Source: JACQGD01 sp045628725 (lineage in GTDB: Bacteria > Patescibacteriota > Saccharimonadia > Saccharimonadales > Saccharimonadaceae). Taken from it: a DNA stretch of 22,746 bases. This document shows, piece by piece, positions 13,584 through 21,211 of this stretch. Under the pieces are notes generated by a model that worked only from the letters and a program-made list of their open reading frames with translations, was not told the DNA's origin and searched no databases. The translations under genes and the position numbers were made by a program. The stretch spans positions 1 through 22,746 of the forward strand of contig JAZQPT010000067.1 in the NCBI GenBank assembly GCA_045628725.1, written 5' to 3'. The number at the start of each line of letters is the position of its first letter. Positions within the stretch are counted from its first letter, which is position 1.

Positions 13584-13626
13584 AGCGCGTTATCCACAGA
13601 TCTGTGGATAACGCGCTTTGTTTTAT
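13584..13626 (+). terminator. Palindromic terminator containing two inverted DnaA boxes
   Basis: Positions 13584-13600 and 13601-13617 are exact reverse complements (17 bp each, no spacer), followed by TTTGTTTTAT. Within it, TTATCCACA (13590-13598) and TGTGGATAA (13603-13611) are two exact consensus DnaA boxes in inverted orientation, 4 bp (gatc) apart. The terminator role is well supported. DnaA binding is possible but unproven. Confidence 0.8.
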
Positions 13627-13641
13627 GGGGAAAGTCAAAAA

Positions 13642-13676
13642 TGGGGGTTGTAGTGGGTAATAGTGGGTAGTATGAT
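13642..13676 (+). promoter_or_regulatory. MraZ boxes and mraZ promoter
   Basis: GGGG (13644-13647), TGGG (13654-13657) and TGGG (13664-13667) repeat with a 10-bp period, matching the TGGGN direct repeats that MraZ binds upstream of its own operon in other bacteria. TTGTAG (13648-13653), 17 bp, TATGAT (13671-13676) gives a promoter whose -35 and spacer lie within the repeats, so bound MraZ would block polymerase. The predicted leader is about 70 bases, A/C-rich, and ends with GAGGA (13746-13750) 5 bases before the GTG. Confidence 0.8.
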
Positions 13677-13755
13677 AAGTCCAGTGGCAAACAAAAAACA
13701 AACACCACGAATTAAAAAACCAAACAACCTAACCTAATCCAAAAAGAGGAACACG

Positions 13756-14127
13756 GTGGCTAACATAGATTATTTTGAACGGAAGCTTGATGACAAGCGT
13801 CGACTGACGATACCATCCGAGCTGCGTGAAGAACTATCAAGCGGCGTCGTACTAACTCGCGGATTTGGCAAATACCTGCACATGTATCCCTCGGGCACCT
13901 GGGATGAACAGGTAGAACCAGAATTAAAGGGCAGTATCCTTGATGAAAGGATTGCTGATCTTAACGTTCGGTTCCGTCGCGGCAAAACCGATGCACAACT
14001 TGACATGAAACAAGGTCGAGTCACTATTGAGCAGCATCTGCTTGATTACGCCGGGATTGACCGAGAACTAGTAGCCGTTAGGGCAGGGGCATATTGGCGC
14101 ATCATGAGTCCGGATGCAAGTGATTAA
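13756..14127 (+). CDS. mraZ: Transcriptional regulator MraZ
   Basis: 123 residues with two SpoVT/AbrB-like half-domains: the first has DDKRRLTIPSELRE (residues about 12-25; family pattern D-x-K-x-R-h-x-h-P), the second MKQGRVTIEQHLLDYAGI (about 78-95). MraZ forms ring-shaped oligomers, binds tandem TGGGN repeats and represses the dcw operon in other bacteria. Shorter than the approximately 150 residues of E. coli, mainly at the C-terminus. The start is GTG, supported by GAGGA 5 bases upstream and by the family N-terminus. First gene of the dcw cluster and the only one preceded by MraZ boxes. Confidence 0.93.
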   Translation: MANIDYFERKLDDKRRLTIPSELREELSSGVVLTRGFGKYLHMYPSGTWDEQVEPELKGSILDERIADLNVRFRRGKTDAQLDMKQGRVTIEQHLLDYAGIDRELVAVRAGAYWRIMSPDASD

Positions 14128-14474
14128 CATTGCTTGATCGTCCTATTCGTTTGAACCTTAACAAATAAACAAGAGAAACACTCTCGAGATCAACAATCTG
14201 GTAGTAAACGCGTGGAAACCTGTAGGAACCACATTAGTGAAAAAAGACCTATCGTACCTTTCTTAAAAAACACACCTCCCAAAAAACTCCACCTCACAAC
14301 ACATAAGTCTCTCAACCGATGTCATCTTTTGGATTACACAGTAATGCATAGACATCGGACACTTACGTATACAAAAACAAACACAACTGCGAAAACAAAA
14401 AGCGTTTATTACCAGTTTGGTGATCTCGATTCCACGAAGAAATTCGTGGAACTCTTCTTTCTTGCCAGAGATGG
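14128..14474 (+). other. Structured intergenic region between mraZ and rsmH
   Basis: About 350 bp without a supported gene. It is A/C-rich on the plus strand and contains pairing segments: GTGG/CCAC near 14214-14232, CCGATGTC (14316-14323) with GACATCGG (14351-14358), and the perfect GAAA-loop hairpin at 14430-14451. If mraZ and rsmH are co-transcribed this becomes a long internal leader. An in-frame upward extension of rsmH runs through part of it, but it has no family similarity. Confidence 0.5.
14430..14451 (+). repeat. 9-bp hairpin with GAAA tetraloop upstream of rsmH
   Basis: TTCCACGAA and TTCGTGGAA flank GAAA exactly. A GNRA loop on a perfect stem is a mark of selected RNA structure. 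The following ctcttctttctt is only a weak U-rich tract, so an attenuator is possible. It lies 20 bp upstream of the rsmH extended -10. Confidence 0.65.
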
Positions 14475-14480
14475 TATGAT
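14472..14480 (+). promoter_or_regulatory. Extended -10 TGG-TATGAT, rsmH
   Basis: TGGTATGAT ends 7 bases before the ATG at 14488. The intervening agagggg could act as a Shine-Dalgarno for transcripts coming from mraZ, while transcripts starting here would be leaderless. Confidence 0.5.
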
Positions 14481-14487
14481 AGAGGGG

Positions 14488-15396
14488 ATGAGTAAAGAAC
14501 ATCCACCACAAGATTTATTACATGTTCCGGTTCTGCTGCAAGCAACACTTGACGCACTAACACCTATTCAAGGCGAGAATTATCTCGACTTGACGGCAGG
14601 TTACGGTGGTCATGCACGGCGCTTTTTAGCTGCAACCGAAAATTTCTCGGAATCCGTTTTGGTCGACCGTGATGATTTTGCAATTGCAAAGTTATCAGAG
14701 TTTGAACAAAAAGGAGTCCGGCTTTTGCATACCGATTTTGTTAGCGCCGCAAATACGCTAATAGAAGAGGGAGTGAAATTTGATATCGTACTAATTGACC
14801 TGGGGGTGTCGTCACCACAGCTCGATATGGGCGAACGAGGGTTTTCTTTTAAAAATAGTGGTCCACTAGATATGCGAATGGATCGTCGGCAGGAAGTATC
14901 AGCGAGTACGCTCGTAAATACACTTTCCATCGATGAGCTGATTCGTATTATCAAGATGTACGGTGAAGAACCGCACGGATTTGCAAAACGTATTGCCGAG
15001 GCAATAGTGTTACGCAGAAAAGAAGTTGGACCATTTACAACAACAGAAGAACTCGCAGAATGTATCAAGCAAAACTATCGTGGCAAATGGACCAAAATCC
15101 ATCCTGCTACGCGCACTTTTCAAGCACTCCGCATTGCGGTCAATCAAGAGCTACGGCAAGTTGAAGAAGTACTTCCACTGCTACCACGGTTGCTAAAACC
15201 AGGCGGTAGAGTAGGGGTAATCAGCTTTCATAGTTTGGAAGACCGTCTTGTCAAACGTTATTTTGCCGACCAAAAGGCAGCTGGCTATGAAGCCGAGCTG
15301 ACTATCCTGACCAAAAAACCGCTTGATGGAGTCACTCACGATGTTCACAATCCGCGATCTCGTAGCGCAAAGTTACGAGTAGCAGTGAAAAAATAA
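14488..15396 (+). CDS. rsmH: 16S rRNA (cytosine1402-N4)-methyltransferase
   Basis: 302 residues from the ATG at 14488, the normal RsmH length. It has the N-terminal HVPVLLQATLDAL, the SAM-binding YLDLTAGYGGHARRFL, DIVLIDLGVSSPQLD near residue 92, RGFSFKNSGPLDMRMD near 105, HPATRTFQALRIAVNQEL near 205 and ISFHSLEDRLVKRYF near 245, all diagnostic. RsmH methylates N4 of C1402 in 16S rRNA in the small subunit and is a standard dcw member. A longer in-frame start at 14212 would add 92 residues rich in Lys, Thr and Asn with no resemblance to the family, so it is not used. No terminator follows. Confidence 0.93.
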   Translation: MSKEHPPQDLLHVPVLLQATLDALTPIQGENYLDLTAGYGGHARRFLAATENFSESVLVDRDDFAIAKLSEFEQKGVRLLHTDFVSAANTLIEEGVKFDIVLIDLGVSSPQLDMGERGFSFKNSGPLDMRMDRRQEVSASTLVNTLSIDELIRIIKMYGEEPHGFAKRIAEAIVLRRKEVGPFTTTEELAECIKQNYRGKWTKIHPATRTFQALRIAVNQELRQVEEVLPLLPRLLKPGGRVGVISFHSLEDRLVKRYFADQKAAGYEAELTILTKKPLDGVTHDVHNPRSRSAKLRVAVKK

Positions 15397-15425
15397 AACA
15401 AAAAAATAGGAAGGGGCACAAAATT

Positions 15426-15491
15426 ATGCCAATCCATATCCCAGTACAAAACGCATCAGTCGAAACAAAGATCGCTGTACGCGTTAAGTAA
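15426..15491 (+). CDS. Possible 21-codon small ORF in the dcw cluster
   Basis: A short frame (MPIHIPVQNASVE... ending VRVK) starts 8 bases after a strong purine-rich ribosome binding site (AGGAAGGGG, 15409-15417), the best Shine-Dalgarno in the cluster, and stops at TAA 15491. No known peptide is recognised. It may be a real small protein or a leader peptide whose translation influences the hairpin at about 15501-15526 and the downstream ftsL gene. It is too short for compositional proof. Confidence 0.35.
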   Translation: MPIHIPVQNASVETKIAVRVK

Positions 15492-15500
15492 TCCAAATAG

Positions 15501-15526
15501 GTCGGTGAACAGCAATGTTCGCCGGC
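15501..15526 (+). repeat. Hairpin between the small ORF and ftsL
   Basis: GTCGGTGAAC pairs with GTTCGCCGGC (10 bp, two G-U pairs) around the loop agcaat, about 10 bases after the small ORF. No T-tract follows directly. It could be an attenuator or processing site. The rest of the gap to 15642 is A-rich without a clear promoter. Confidence 0.45.
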
Positions 15527-15642
15527 TTACGCTACATATGCTTATGTAAAAATCACACAAGCATGTATGACGTAATTCGGCTCGACTAGAGTAAGATTAA
15601 AAATACAAAAAAATAAAAATAAAAAAAGAAACCACCACCACA

Positions 15643-15993
15643 ATGTCATACCAACGAACTGCACAATTTCAAAGTCGCCGCTCCAGCAACTGGAATCGAA
15701 ATCAGAATACCGTTGCTTTTGCATCAGCTATTAAACTAGGTCCAATCGCGCATACTGTTATCATCGCTCTTATGATTACTGTGCTTGGTCTGATATACTT
15801 AACTCAGGCAACACGGGCAACCGGATACGATTATCAGGCACAAGAGATCGATGGACAGATCGCTGAATTATCAACTAAAAAGAGTGACCTCGAAGTTGAG
15901 AATGCACGCCTCACCGCACTTGAGACAGTCAAGAATGATAATGTCGCAAAAGCTATGACGGCCCCTGCCGAGACCAGCTACGTACGCCAATAA
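15643..15993 (+). CDS. ftsL: FtsL/DivIC-like cell division protein
   Basis: This 116-residue bitopic protein has a basic cytosolic head (about 1-35), one transmembrane helix (about 36-54) and an extracytosolic coiled coil (about 62-98, DYQAQEIDGQIAELSTKKSDLEVENARL) with heptad spacing of I and L. FtsL has little sequence conservation, so the call rests on size, topology and its place between rsmH and ftsI, exactly where ftsL lies in other dcw clusters. FtsL joins FtsQ and an FtsB/DivIC partner to activate FtsW-FtsI. There is no Shine-Dalgarno; the upstream region is strongly A-rich. Confidence 0.8.
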   Translation: MSYQRTAQFQSRRSSNWNRNQNTVAFASAIKLGPIAHTVIIALMITVLGLIYLTQATRATGYDYQAQEIDGQIAELSTKKSDLEVENARLTALETVKNDNVAKAMTAPAETSYVRQ

Positions 15994-16003
15994 ATAACAT
16001 ACT

Positions 16004-17740
16004 ATGAAACTCGAACTGCAATCAGGCAGCCGCACAAAAATACTAGCCATACTCGTCGTAGGACTTATGGTTGTGTTTGTTGGGCGGCTGTTTTATTTGC
16101 AGATTATAAAACATGACGAATATGTTGCACGCGCACAAAATGAGCAGGTGAAGCGTTTAACGATTCCGGCTAGCCGCGGGCTGATATATGCCATGGACGG
16201 GGACGCGCCGATACGAATGGTGATGAATCAAACAGTGTATACGCTGTTCGCTGATCCGCAAGTCGTTACTGATAAGCAAAAAGTTATCGACGAAGTAAAG
16301 AGTGTCGCTGGCGGGACAATGCGACCGGGTGCGCGCGATATGCTCGACCGAAAAGGCTCTCGCTATGAGGTGCTAGCGACAAAACTTAGCAAACAGCAGG
16401 CTGAGCTATTGAAAAAGAAAAAATTGGCTGGAATAGGGTTCCAGGCGGTATCACAGCGAGTATATCCCGAGGGTGGTCTGGCTGCGCAGACACTAGGGTT
16501 TGTTAACGGCGAAGGCAAAGGACAATACGGCGTAGAAGGCGAGCTAGACGCTCGCTTAAAGGGTGAGGACGGGATGCTTCAGTCGGTGACGGATGTGAGT
16601 AATGTTCCGCTGACAATTGGTAATAATAATATCAATACACCTGCTAAGAATGGTGAAAATATCGTCCTGACGATTGATCGTAACGTTCAGTCATATGCCG
16701 AAAAAGCCCTTGCCGATGGATTAAAGTCGGCAAAGGCAGAGCAGGGGAGTGTCATCGTTATGGACCCGCAAACGGGTAAGGTGATGGCAATGGCTAATCT
16801 GCCGACATATAATCCTGCCGAGTTTACAAAAGTAACCAACGGAGCGGCATTTAATAACGCGACAGTATCGGCTCCGTACGAAGCAGGATCTGTCATTAAA
16901 ACATTTACCGTTGCAACAGGCATAGATAAAGGGGTTATTGAGCCTGATTCTACCTATGTTAATACCGATCTGATTGTTGTTGGCGGCAAAGAAATACGCA
17001 ATGCCACTAAAGGTCAGACTGGCCGGATTACAATGCAAAAAGCGCTTAATTATTCGTTAAATACGGGTATGGTCACGGTCGCTCAACGATTAGGTGACGG
17101 GGCGACGATTAATCTGCAAGCAAGAAATACTATGTATGAGTATTTTCATGATAGGTTTGGACTGGGAACAAAGACCGGCATCGAGCTTGCCGGCGAAGCG
17201 AAGGGCAATATCGTACTACCAAGTAGTAACAACGGTGCGGCAGTATCGTATTCAAATATGTCATTTGGACAGGGTATGGATGTAACGATGGCGCAAGTTG
17301 CGGCTGGATTTGGATCGATTATAAATGGCGGGACTTACTATAGTCCGACGGTACTGGCAGGAGTGATGAAAGATAATACGTTCAAAGAGGCGACCCCGGT
17401 TGCGCAGCGTACCGGCGTCATTAGCCCGAAAACCTCTGTAAAAGTACGTGATATGGTGCACACGGCTAGGTCTACATTCTACGCAGGCAAAGACAAGCCT
17501 GGTTATGAAATCGGTGGCAAGACCGGAACATCCGAAACGTTTGTAAATGGTCGCTATAGTGCCGACCAAACAATCGGAACATATTTAGGATATGGTGGCG
17601 ATGATACCCCTCGATATGTCATAATGGTGCAAGTATCAGGAAAAGACATGAACCTAGAAGGTGGTAAGCATGCGATGCCGATATTTACCGATATTTCAAA
17701 TTGGATGATCGATTATTTAAAACTACAACCAAAAGGATAA
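16004..17740 (+). CDS. ftsI: Septal peptidoglycan transpeptidase FtsI (PBP2B/PBP3 class)
   Basis: This 578-residue class B penicillin-binding protein has an N-terminal transmembrane helix at about 12-32 (ILAILVVGLMVVFVGRLFYLQII), a dimerisation/pedestal region from 50 to 230 with the R-G-x-I type segment (SRGLIYAMDGD), then the transpeptidase domain. Its motifs are S296-V-I-K299 (nucleophile), S351-L-N353 and K506-T-G-T509, all intact. It crosslinks septal peptidoglycan together with FtsW. No PASTA domains are present at the C-terminus. It starts 10 bases after the ftsL stop with no Shine-Dalgarno, and ends 6 bases before mraY, so operon membership is clear. Confidence 0.95.
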   Translation: MKLELQSGSRTKILAILVVGLMVVFVGRLFYLQIIKHDEYVARAQNEQVKRLTIPASRGLIYAMDGDAPIRMVMNQTVYTLFADPQVVTDKQKVIDEVKSVAGGTMRPGARDMLDRKGSRYEVLATKLSKQQAELLKKKKLAGIGFQAVSQRVYPEGGLAAQTLGFVNGEGKGQYGVEGELDARLKGEDGMLQSVTDVSNVPLTIGNNNINTPAKNGENIVLTIDRNVQSYAEKALADGLKSAKAEQGSVIVMDPQTGKVMAMANLPTYNPAEFTKVTNGAAFNNATVSAPYEAGSVIKTFTVATGIDKGVIEPDSTYVNTDLIVVGGKEIRNATKGQTGRITMQKALNYSLNTGMVTVAQRLGDGATINLQARNTMYEYFHDRFGLGTKTGIELAGEAKGNIVLPSSNNGAAVSYSNMSFGQGMDVTMAQVAAGFGSIINGGTYYSPTVLAGVMKDNTFKEATPVAQRTGVISPKTSVKVRDMVHTARSTFYAGKDKPGYEIGGKTGTSETFVNGRYSADQTIGTYLGYGGDDTPRYVIMVQVSGKDMNLEGGKHAMPIFTDISNWMIDYLKLQPKG

Positions 17741-17746
17741 ACAAAC

Positions 17747-18784
17747 ATGAACGTATTTACACTGTCGCAACTGACCATAGAACTGACCACGATTTTTCTG
17801 CTGAGTCTGGTGTCGTTTATTGTGGCGATGGCGTTGACGCCTGTTTACACCAACCTTGCGTATCGTTATAAATTCTGGAAGAAGCAGCGCGAGACAAGCA
17901 CGACAGGTGAAAAGCTTTTAGTATTTGTAAACCTACATAAAGCAAAATTCGAGCGAAACATACCAACGATGGCGGGTATTATTGGTGTATTGGCGATTGT
18001 TATCGTGACGCTATCTCTCAACCTTGATCGTGCTGAGACATGGTTGCCACTGGCGGCGCTCGTTGGTGGTGGAATCGTTGGACTGCTTGATGACATTATA
18101 AATATTCGCGGACAAGGCAAGGGTGTTGCTGGTATGCGCTCGAGCGTCAAATTTATGATGATTACCGCGCTTGGACTAGCACTTGGATGGTGGTTCTTCC
18201 AGAATATTGGCGTGAATGCGCTGCATATACCATTCCTTGGTGACATTGCACTTGGCTGGGCTATTATTCCGGTATTTGCATTTGCTGTTGTTGCGACCGG
18301 TAATGCGGTGAATATTAGCGATGGCTTAGATGGTTTAGCAGGTGGTCTATTGGCTGCAAGCTTTGGTGCATTTGGGCTGATCGCGTTGCTGCAGGGGCAA
18401 TTTATGTTAGCCGGATTCTGCTTCACTGTGATTGGCGCTTTGCTTGCGTATCTGTGGTTTAATATTTACCCAGCACGATTCTTTATGGGCGACGTAGGGA
18501 GCTTTGCATTCGGAACAAGTCTTGGTGTTGTAGCGATGATGACGAATACCTTTTTCCTCATTCCTGTCATCGGCATTCTATTCGTCGTCGAAGCTGGGTC
18601 AAGCGCTATACAAATCTTTAGTAAAAGAGTATTCAAGCGTAAAGTATTTGTATCAGCACCGATTCATCATCACCTAGAGGCAAAAGGCTGGCCTGAGACG
18701 AAAGTGACGATGCGATTCTGGGTTATTTCGTCAGTAGCTGCATTTATAGGCGTCCTCATGGCACTCGCCGGCGGGCACGTCTAG
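17747..18784 (+). CDS. mraY: Phospho-N-acetylmuramoyl-pentapeptide transferase
   Basis: This 345-residue polytopic enzyme (about ten transmembrane helices) transfers phospho-MurNAc-pentapeptide to undecaprenyl phosphate, forming lipid I on the inner face of the membrane. Catalytic landmarks are D115-D116 in LLDDIINI, N189-I-S-D192-G-L-D195-G, D249 in FMGDVGS, and H307-H308-H309 in APIHHHLEAKGW. All are conserved. An AAAGGA Shine-Dalgarno overlaps the end of ftsI, and ftsW starts 2 bases after the stop. In classical clusters murF and murD flank mraY; here they are absent. Confidence 0.95.
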   Translation: MNVFTLSQLTIELTTIFLLSLVSFIVAMALTPVYTNLAYRYKFWKKQRETSTTGEKLLVFVNLHKAKFERNIPTMAGIIGVLAIVIVTLSLNLDRAETWLPLAALVGGGIVGLLDDIINIRGQGKGVAGMRSSVKFMMITALGLALGWWFFQNIGVNALHIPFLGDIALGWAIIPVFAFAVVATGNAVNISDGLDGLAGGLLAASFGAFGLIALLQGQFMLAGFCFTVIGALLAYLWFNIYPARFFMGDVGSFAFGTSLGVVAMMTNTFFLIPVIGILFVVEAGSSAIQIFSKRVFKRKVFVSAPIHHHLEAKGWPETKVTMRFWVISSVAAFIGVLMALAGGHV

Positions 18785-18786
18785 TC

Positions 18787-20094
18787 GTGAACCGTCACGC
18801 TGAACGGGTGCGACGTACGGCAGGCGAGGCAAACTCTTTTGTGCGCCGTCATGCGCCAGATTACCAGATAGTGCTGTATATGGGCCTGTTGATGCTGATA
18901 GGGATGATTGTTATGTATGCAATCGGCCCCCAGCGCGCAAACGTGTTAAATAACTCGTACGGAACTGATTATTATACGGGAACGTATTTCTTTATTAAGC
19001 AGACGGCTAGTATCGTACTCGCATTGACTGCATTTTGTATGATGGCACTTATACCGTTCAAATTATTGCAACAACACGCAGGTAAGATACTTGCCGGTGG
19101 ATTTATTGCCTGTATGATTCTGTTTATTTTTGGAAATGTATTTCATGTTGAGGCTATCGCACAATGTAGCCTGGGCGCGTGTCGTTGGTTTAGTCTCGGG
19201 CCATTAGGGAGTATCCAGCCAGCCGAATTTTTGAAGTTTGGCGTTCTGTTGTTCTGTGCAGGATTTTTAGGTATGAGAGCAAAGCAGGGGCTGATAAACG
19301 ACAGGGAAAAGACATTAGTTCCATTAGGCATACTGATGGCAGTTGCGACGGTGTTTGTGATTGGATTCCAAAAGGATATGGGCACGGGTATTGTCCTTGT
19401 CGCTATATTAGCGTCAATGCTGCTTTTGGCAGGGGTAAGTAAACGCACTGGTGCATTGCTACTTGCTATGGCGCTAGCGGTAGGAGTGTTATTTATTGCG
19501 ATAGCACCGCATAGGATTGATCGCGTGACGACGTTCTTTAGTGGCGACAGTGGTCAGATCGACACCGCAAGTAATTATCATATTGAGCACGCAAAACTGG
19601 CAATTGGTACGGGTAACTGGTTTGGGGTAGGGATAGGTAATAGTGTACAGGCGACGGGTTATTTACCCGAGGCTATTAACGACTCGGTCTTTGCGATCCT
19701 CGGTGAGACATTTGGATTTATTGGACTACTTGCTATTTTGGCCCTGTTTACTGCATTACTTTTACGTCTGCTCAAAGTTGCAGATCATCTAGTGGATATG
19801 CGTCTGAAGCTGATTGTTGCTGGCGTGTTTGGGTGGCTAGGGGCGCATGTTATCCTGAATGTAGCAGCGATGATAGGTATATTCCCGCTCACGGGGATTA
19901 CGTTGCCGCTGCTTAGTTTTGGCGGGACAAGTATGATATTTATTGCCGGAGCACTAGGCTTGGCATTTCAACTGTCGCGTTATACGGCATTTGGTAGTAA
20001 ACTTGAAGGTAATAGATATGAAGAAACTAAAAATACTAGCAGTCGGCGGGGGGTCGGGCGGACACGTGACACCGGTCGTCGCCGTTCTACGTGA
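18787..20094 (+). CDS. ftsW: Peptidoglycan glycosyltransferase FtsW
   Basis: This 435-residue SEDS-family protein has about ten transmembrane helices. Family blocks are QPAEFLKFGVLLF near residue 142, GFQKDMGTGIVL near 194, IGNSVQATGYLPEAINDSVFAILGETFGFIG near 280-310, and TGITLPLLSFGGTSM near 376-390. It polymerises lipid II at the septum with FtsI. The start is GTG, 2 bases after the mraY stop and without Shine-Dalgarno, so translational coupling is likely. The C-terminal basic tail (about 410-435, SRRGVGRTRDTGRRRST) is encoded by DNA that also encodes the start of MurG; the overlap is 77 bases. Confidence 0.95.
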   Translation: MNRHAERVRRTAGEANSFVRRHAPDYQIVLYMGLLMLIGMIVMYAIGPQRANVLNNSYGTDYYTGTYFFIKQTASIVLALTAFCMMALIPFKLLQQHAGKILAGGFIACMILFIFGNVFHVEAIAQCSLGACRWFSLGPLGSIQPAEFLKFGVLLFCAGFLGMRAKQGLINDREKTLVPLGILMAVATVFVIGFQKDMGTGIVLVAILASMLLLAGVSKRTGALLLAMALAVGVLFIAIAPHRIDRVTTFFSGDSGQIDTASNYHIEHAKLAIGTGNWFGVGIGNSVQATGYLPEAINDSVFAILGETFGFIGLLAILALFTALLLRLLKVADHLVDMRLKLIVAGVFGWLGAHVILNVAAMIGIFPLTGITLPLLSFGGTSMIFIAGALGLAFQLSRYTAFGSKLEGNRYEETKNTSSRRGVGRTRDTGRRRST

Positions 20095-21190
20095 AATCCA
20101 CGCGACACATCCCTCTAGTGAAATTAGATTTTGGTGCGACCGGAAGTTTGCACCGCAGGCAAAGCGGATCGTCGGTGCTTATAGTGAGGATGTAAAAATC
20201 GACACTATTTTTGCCGGTAAATTACGCCGCTATCAACACCTGACTGCACTGCAGCATTTAACGATACCTTCCGTTATCTTTCCGAACATCTTAGATTTTA
20301 TGTTGGTGGTGCTAGGAACCGTACAGAGCGTTATAAAGCTATTCGTATGGCGACCCGACGTTGTGTTCACAAAAGGCGGCTACGTCTGCTTGCCGGTAGG
20401 GTGGGCGGCACGACTGCTTCGTATTCCCTTAGTGATTCATGACAGTGATGCGCATCCAGGATTAACGAATCGCTTGCTTGCTCGTCATGCAGACGCCATC
20501 GCAACAGGTGCGCCTTTGGAATATTACAAATATCCTGCTAGTAAATCGACCTATGTAGGGATTCCGATAGGGGAGGCGTTCCATCCCTATTCAGCGGCAG
20601 AGCGTTACGATCTAAAGAAATCAATTGATATCGATCCAGATTATCCGTTAACTGTCGTGACCGGCGGTGGACTCGGTGCAAAATTATTAAACGACGAGAT
20701 CGCATTACATCTGCATGAAATATTAAAATACACTTCGGTGATTCTTGTATCGGGTGCCGATCAGTACGATGAGCTGCGTGCTTTGACTCCACAGAATGAT
20801 GCTCGATTTCAGTTACATGCATTCGTATCGAATGGTATGGCGGAATTATTGGCGGCTGCTGACGTTGTGGTATCACGGGCGGGAGCGACGACATTATTAG
20901 AACTTGCGGCGCTAGCAAAACCGACAATACTTGTTCCGAATGCACGACTAACAGGTGGACACCAGACAAAGAACGCCAAGGTTTATAGTGATAAAGGTGC
21001 GGTTATTGTTGTTGATGATCGGCAATTTGGCAGTGAGGATAGTTCGGTATTAGTAGATGCTATCAAGACGGTTATATCAGACGATAAGACTCAGCGGGCA
21101 CTTGCAAAAAATATCCATACCTTTGCTCGGCCAGACGCTGCAAAAGATATGGCGCAGTTGATTATAAAGTCGGCTAAAAAACGCTCATAG
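20018..21190 (+). CDS. murG: UDP-GlcNAc:lipid I N-acetylglucosaminyltransferase MurG
   Basis: This 390-residue GT28 enzyme converts lipid I to lipid II at the inner face of the membrane. It has KILAVGGGSGGHVTPVVAVL at residues 4-23 (glycine-rich lipid I-side loop), FTKGGYVCLPVGWAARLL near 125, IHDSDAHPGLTNRLLA near 145, VTGGGLGAKLLND near 214, and the donor site SRAGATTLLELAALAKPTILVPNARLTGGHQTKNA near 290-325. The usual HEQN of MurG reads HDSD here. It is longer than the E. coli enzyme (355). The start at 20018 is chosen because of GAAGG upstream and the tight fit of MKKLKILAVGG to the family; an earlier in-frame start at 19991 is less likely. Confidence 0.93.
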   Translation: MKKLKILAVGGGSGGHVTPVVAVLREIHATHPSSEIRFWCDRKFAPQAKRIVGAYSEDVKIDTIFAGKLRRYQHLTALQHLTIPSVIFPNILDFMLVVLGTVQSVIKLFVWRPDVVFTKGGYVCLPVGWAARLLRIPLVIHDSDAHPGLTNRLLARHADAIATGAPLEYYKYPASKSTYVGIPIGEAFHPYSAAERYDLKKSIDIDPDYPLTVVTGGGLGAKLLNDEIALHLHEILKYTSVILVSGADQYDELRALTPQNDARFQLHAFVSNGMAELLAAADVVVSRAGATTLLELAALAKPTILVPNARLTGGHQTKNAKVYSDKGAVIVVDDRQFGSEDSSVLVDAIKTVISDDKTQRALAKNIHTFARPDAAKDMAQLIIKSAKKRS

Positions 21191-21192
21191 TC

Positions 21193-21201
21193 TGATACAA
21201 T
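21193..21201 (+). promoter_or_regulatory. Extended -10 TGA-TACAAT, ftsQ
   Basis: TGATACAAT lies just after the murG stop and ends 10 bases before the ATG at 21212. It may provide ftsQ with an internal, nearly leaderless promoter within the cluster. No Shine-Dalgarno is seen. Confidence 0.45.
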
Positions 21202-21211
21202 CATAAGTACT

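Noticed and set aside
14212..14487. 92-residue N-terminal extension of RsmH
   Set aside because: The added residues are Lys/Thr/Asn-rich with no family similarity, overlap clear RNA-like stems, and the ATG at 14488 gives a normal-length RsmH with an extended -10 box just upstream.
17866..18426. 186-codon minus-strand open frame inside mraY
   Set aside because: Antisense to conserved MraY motifs; its Pro/Ser/Ala-rich content is typical of the complement of membrane-protein codons.
19991..20017. Earlier start for MurG
   Set aside because: It adds nine residues not seen in the family; GAAGG is placed to serve the ATG at 20018.
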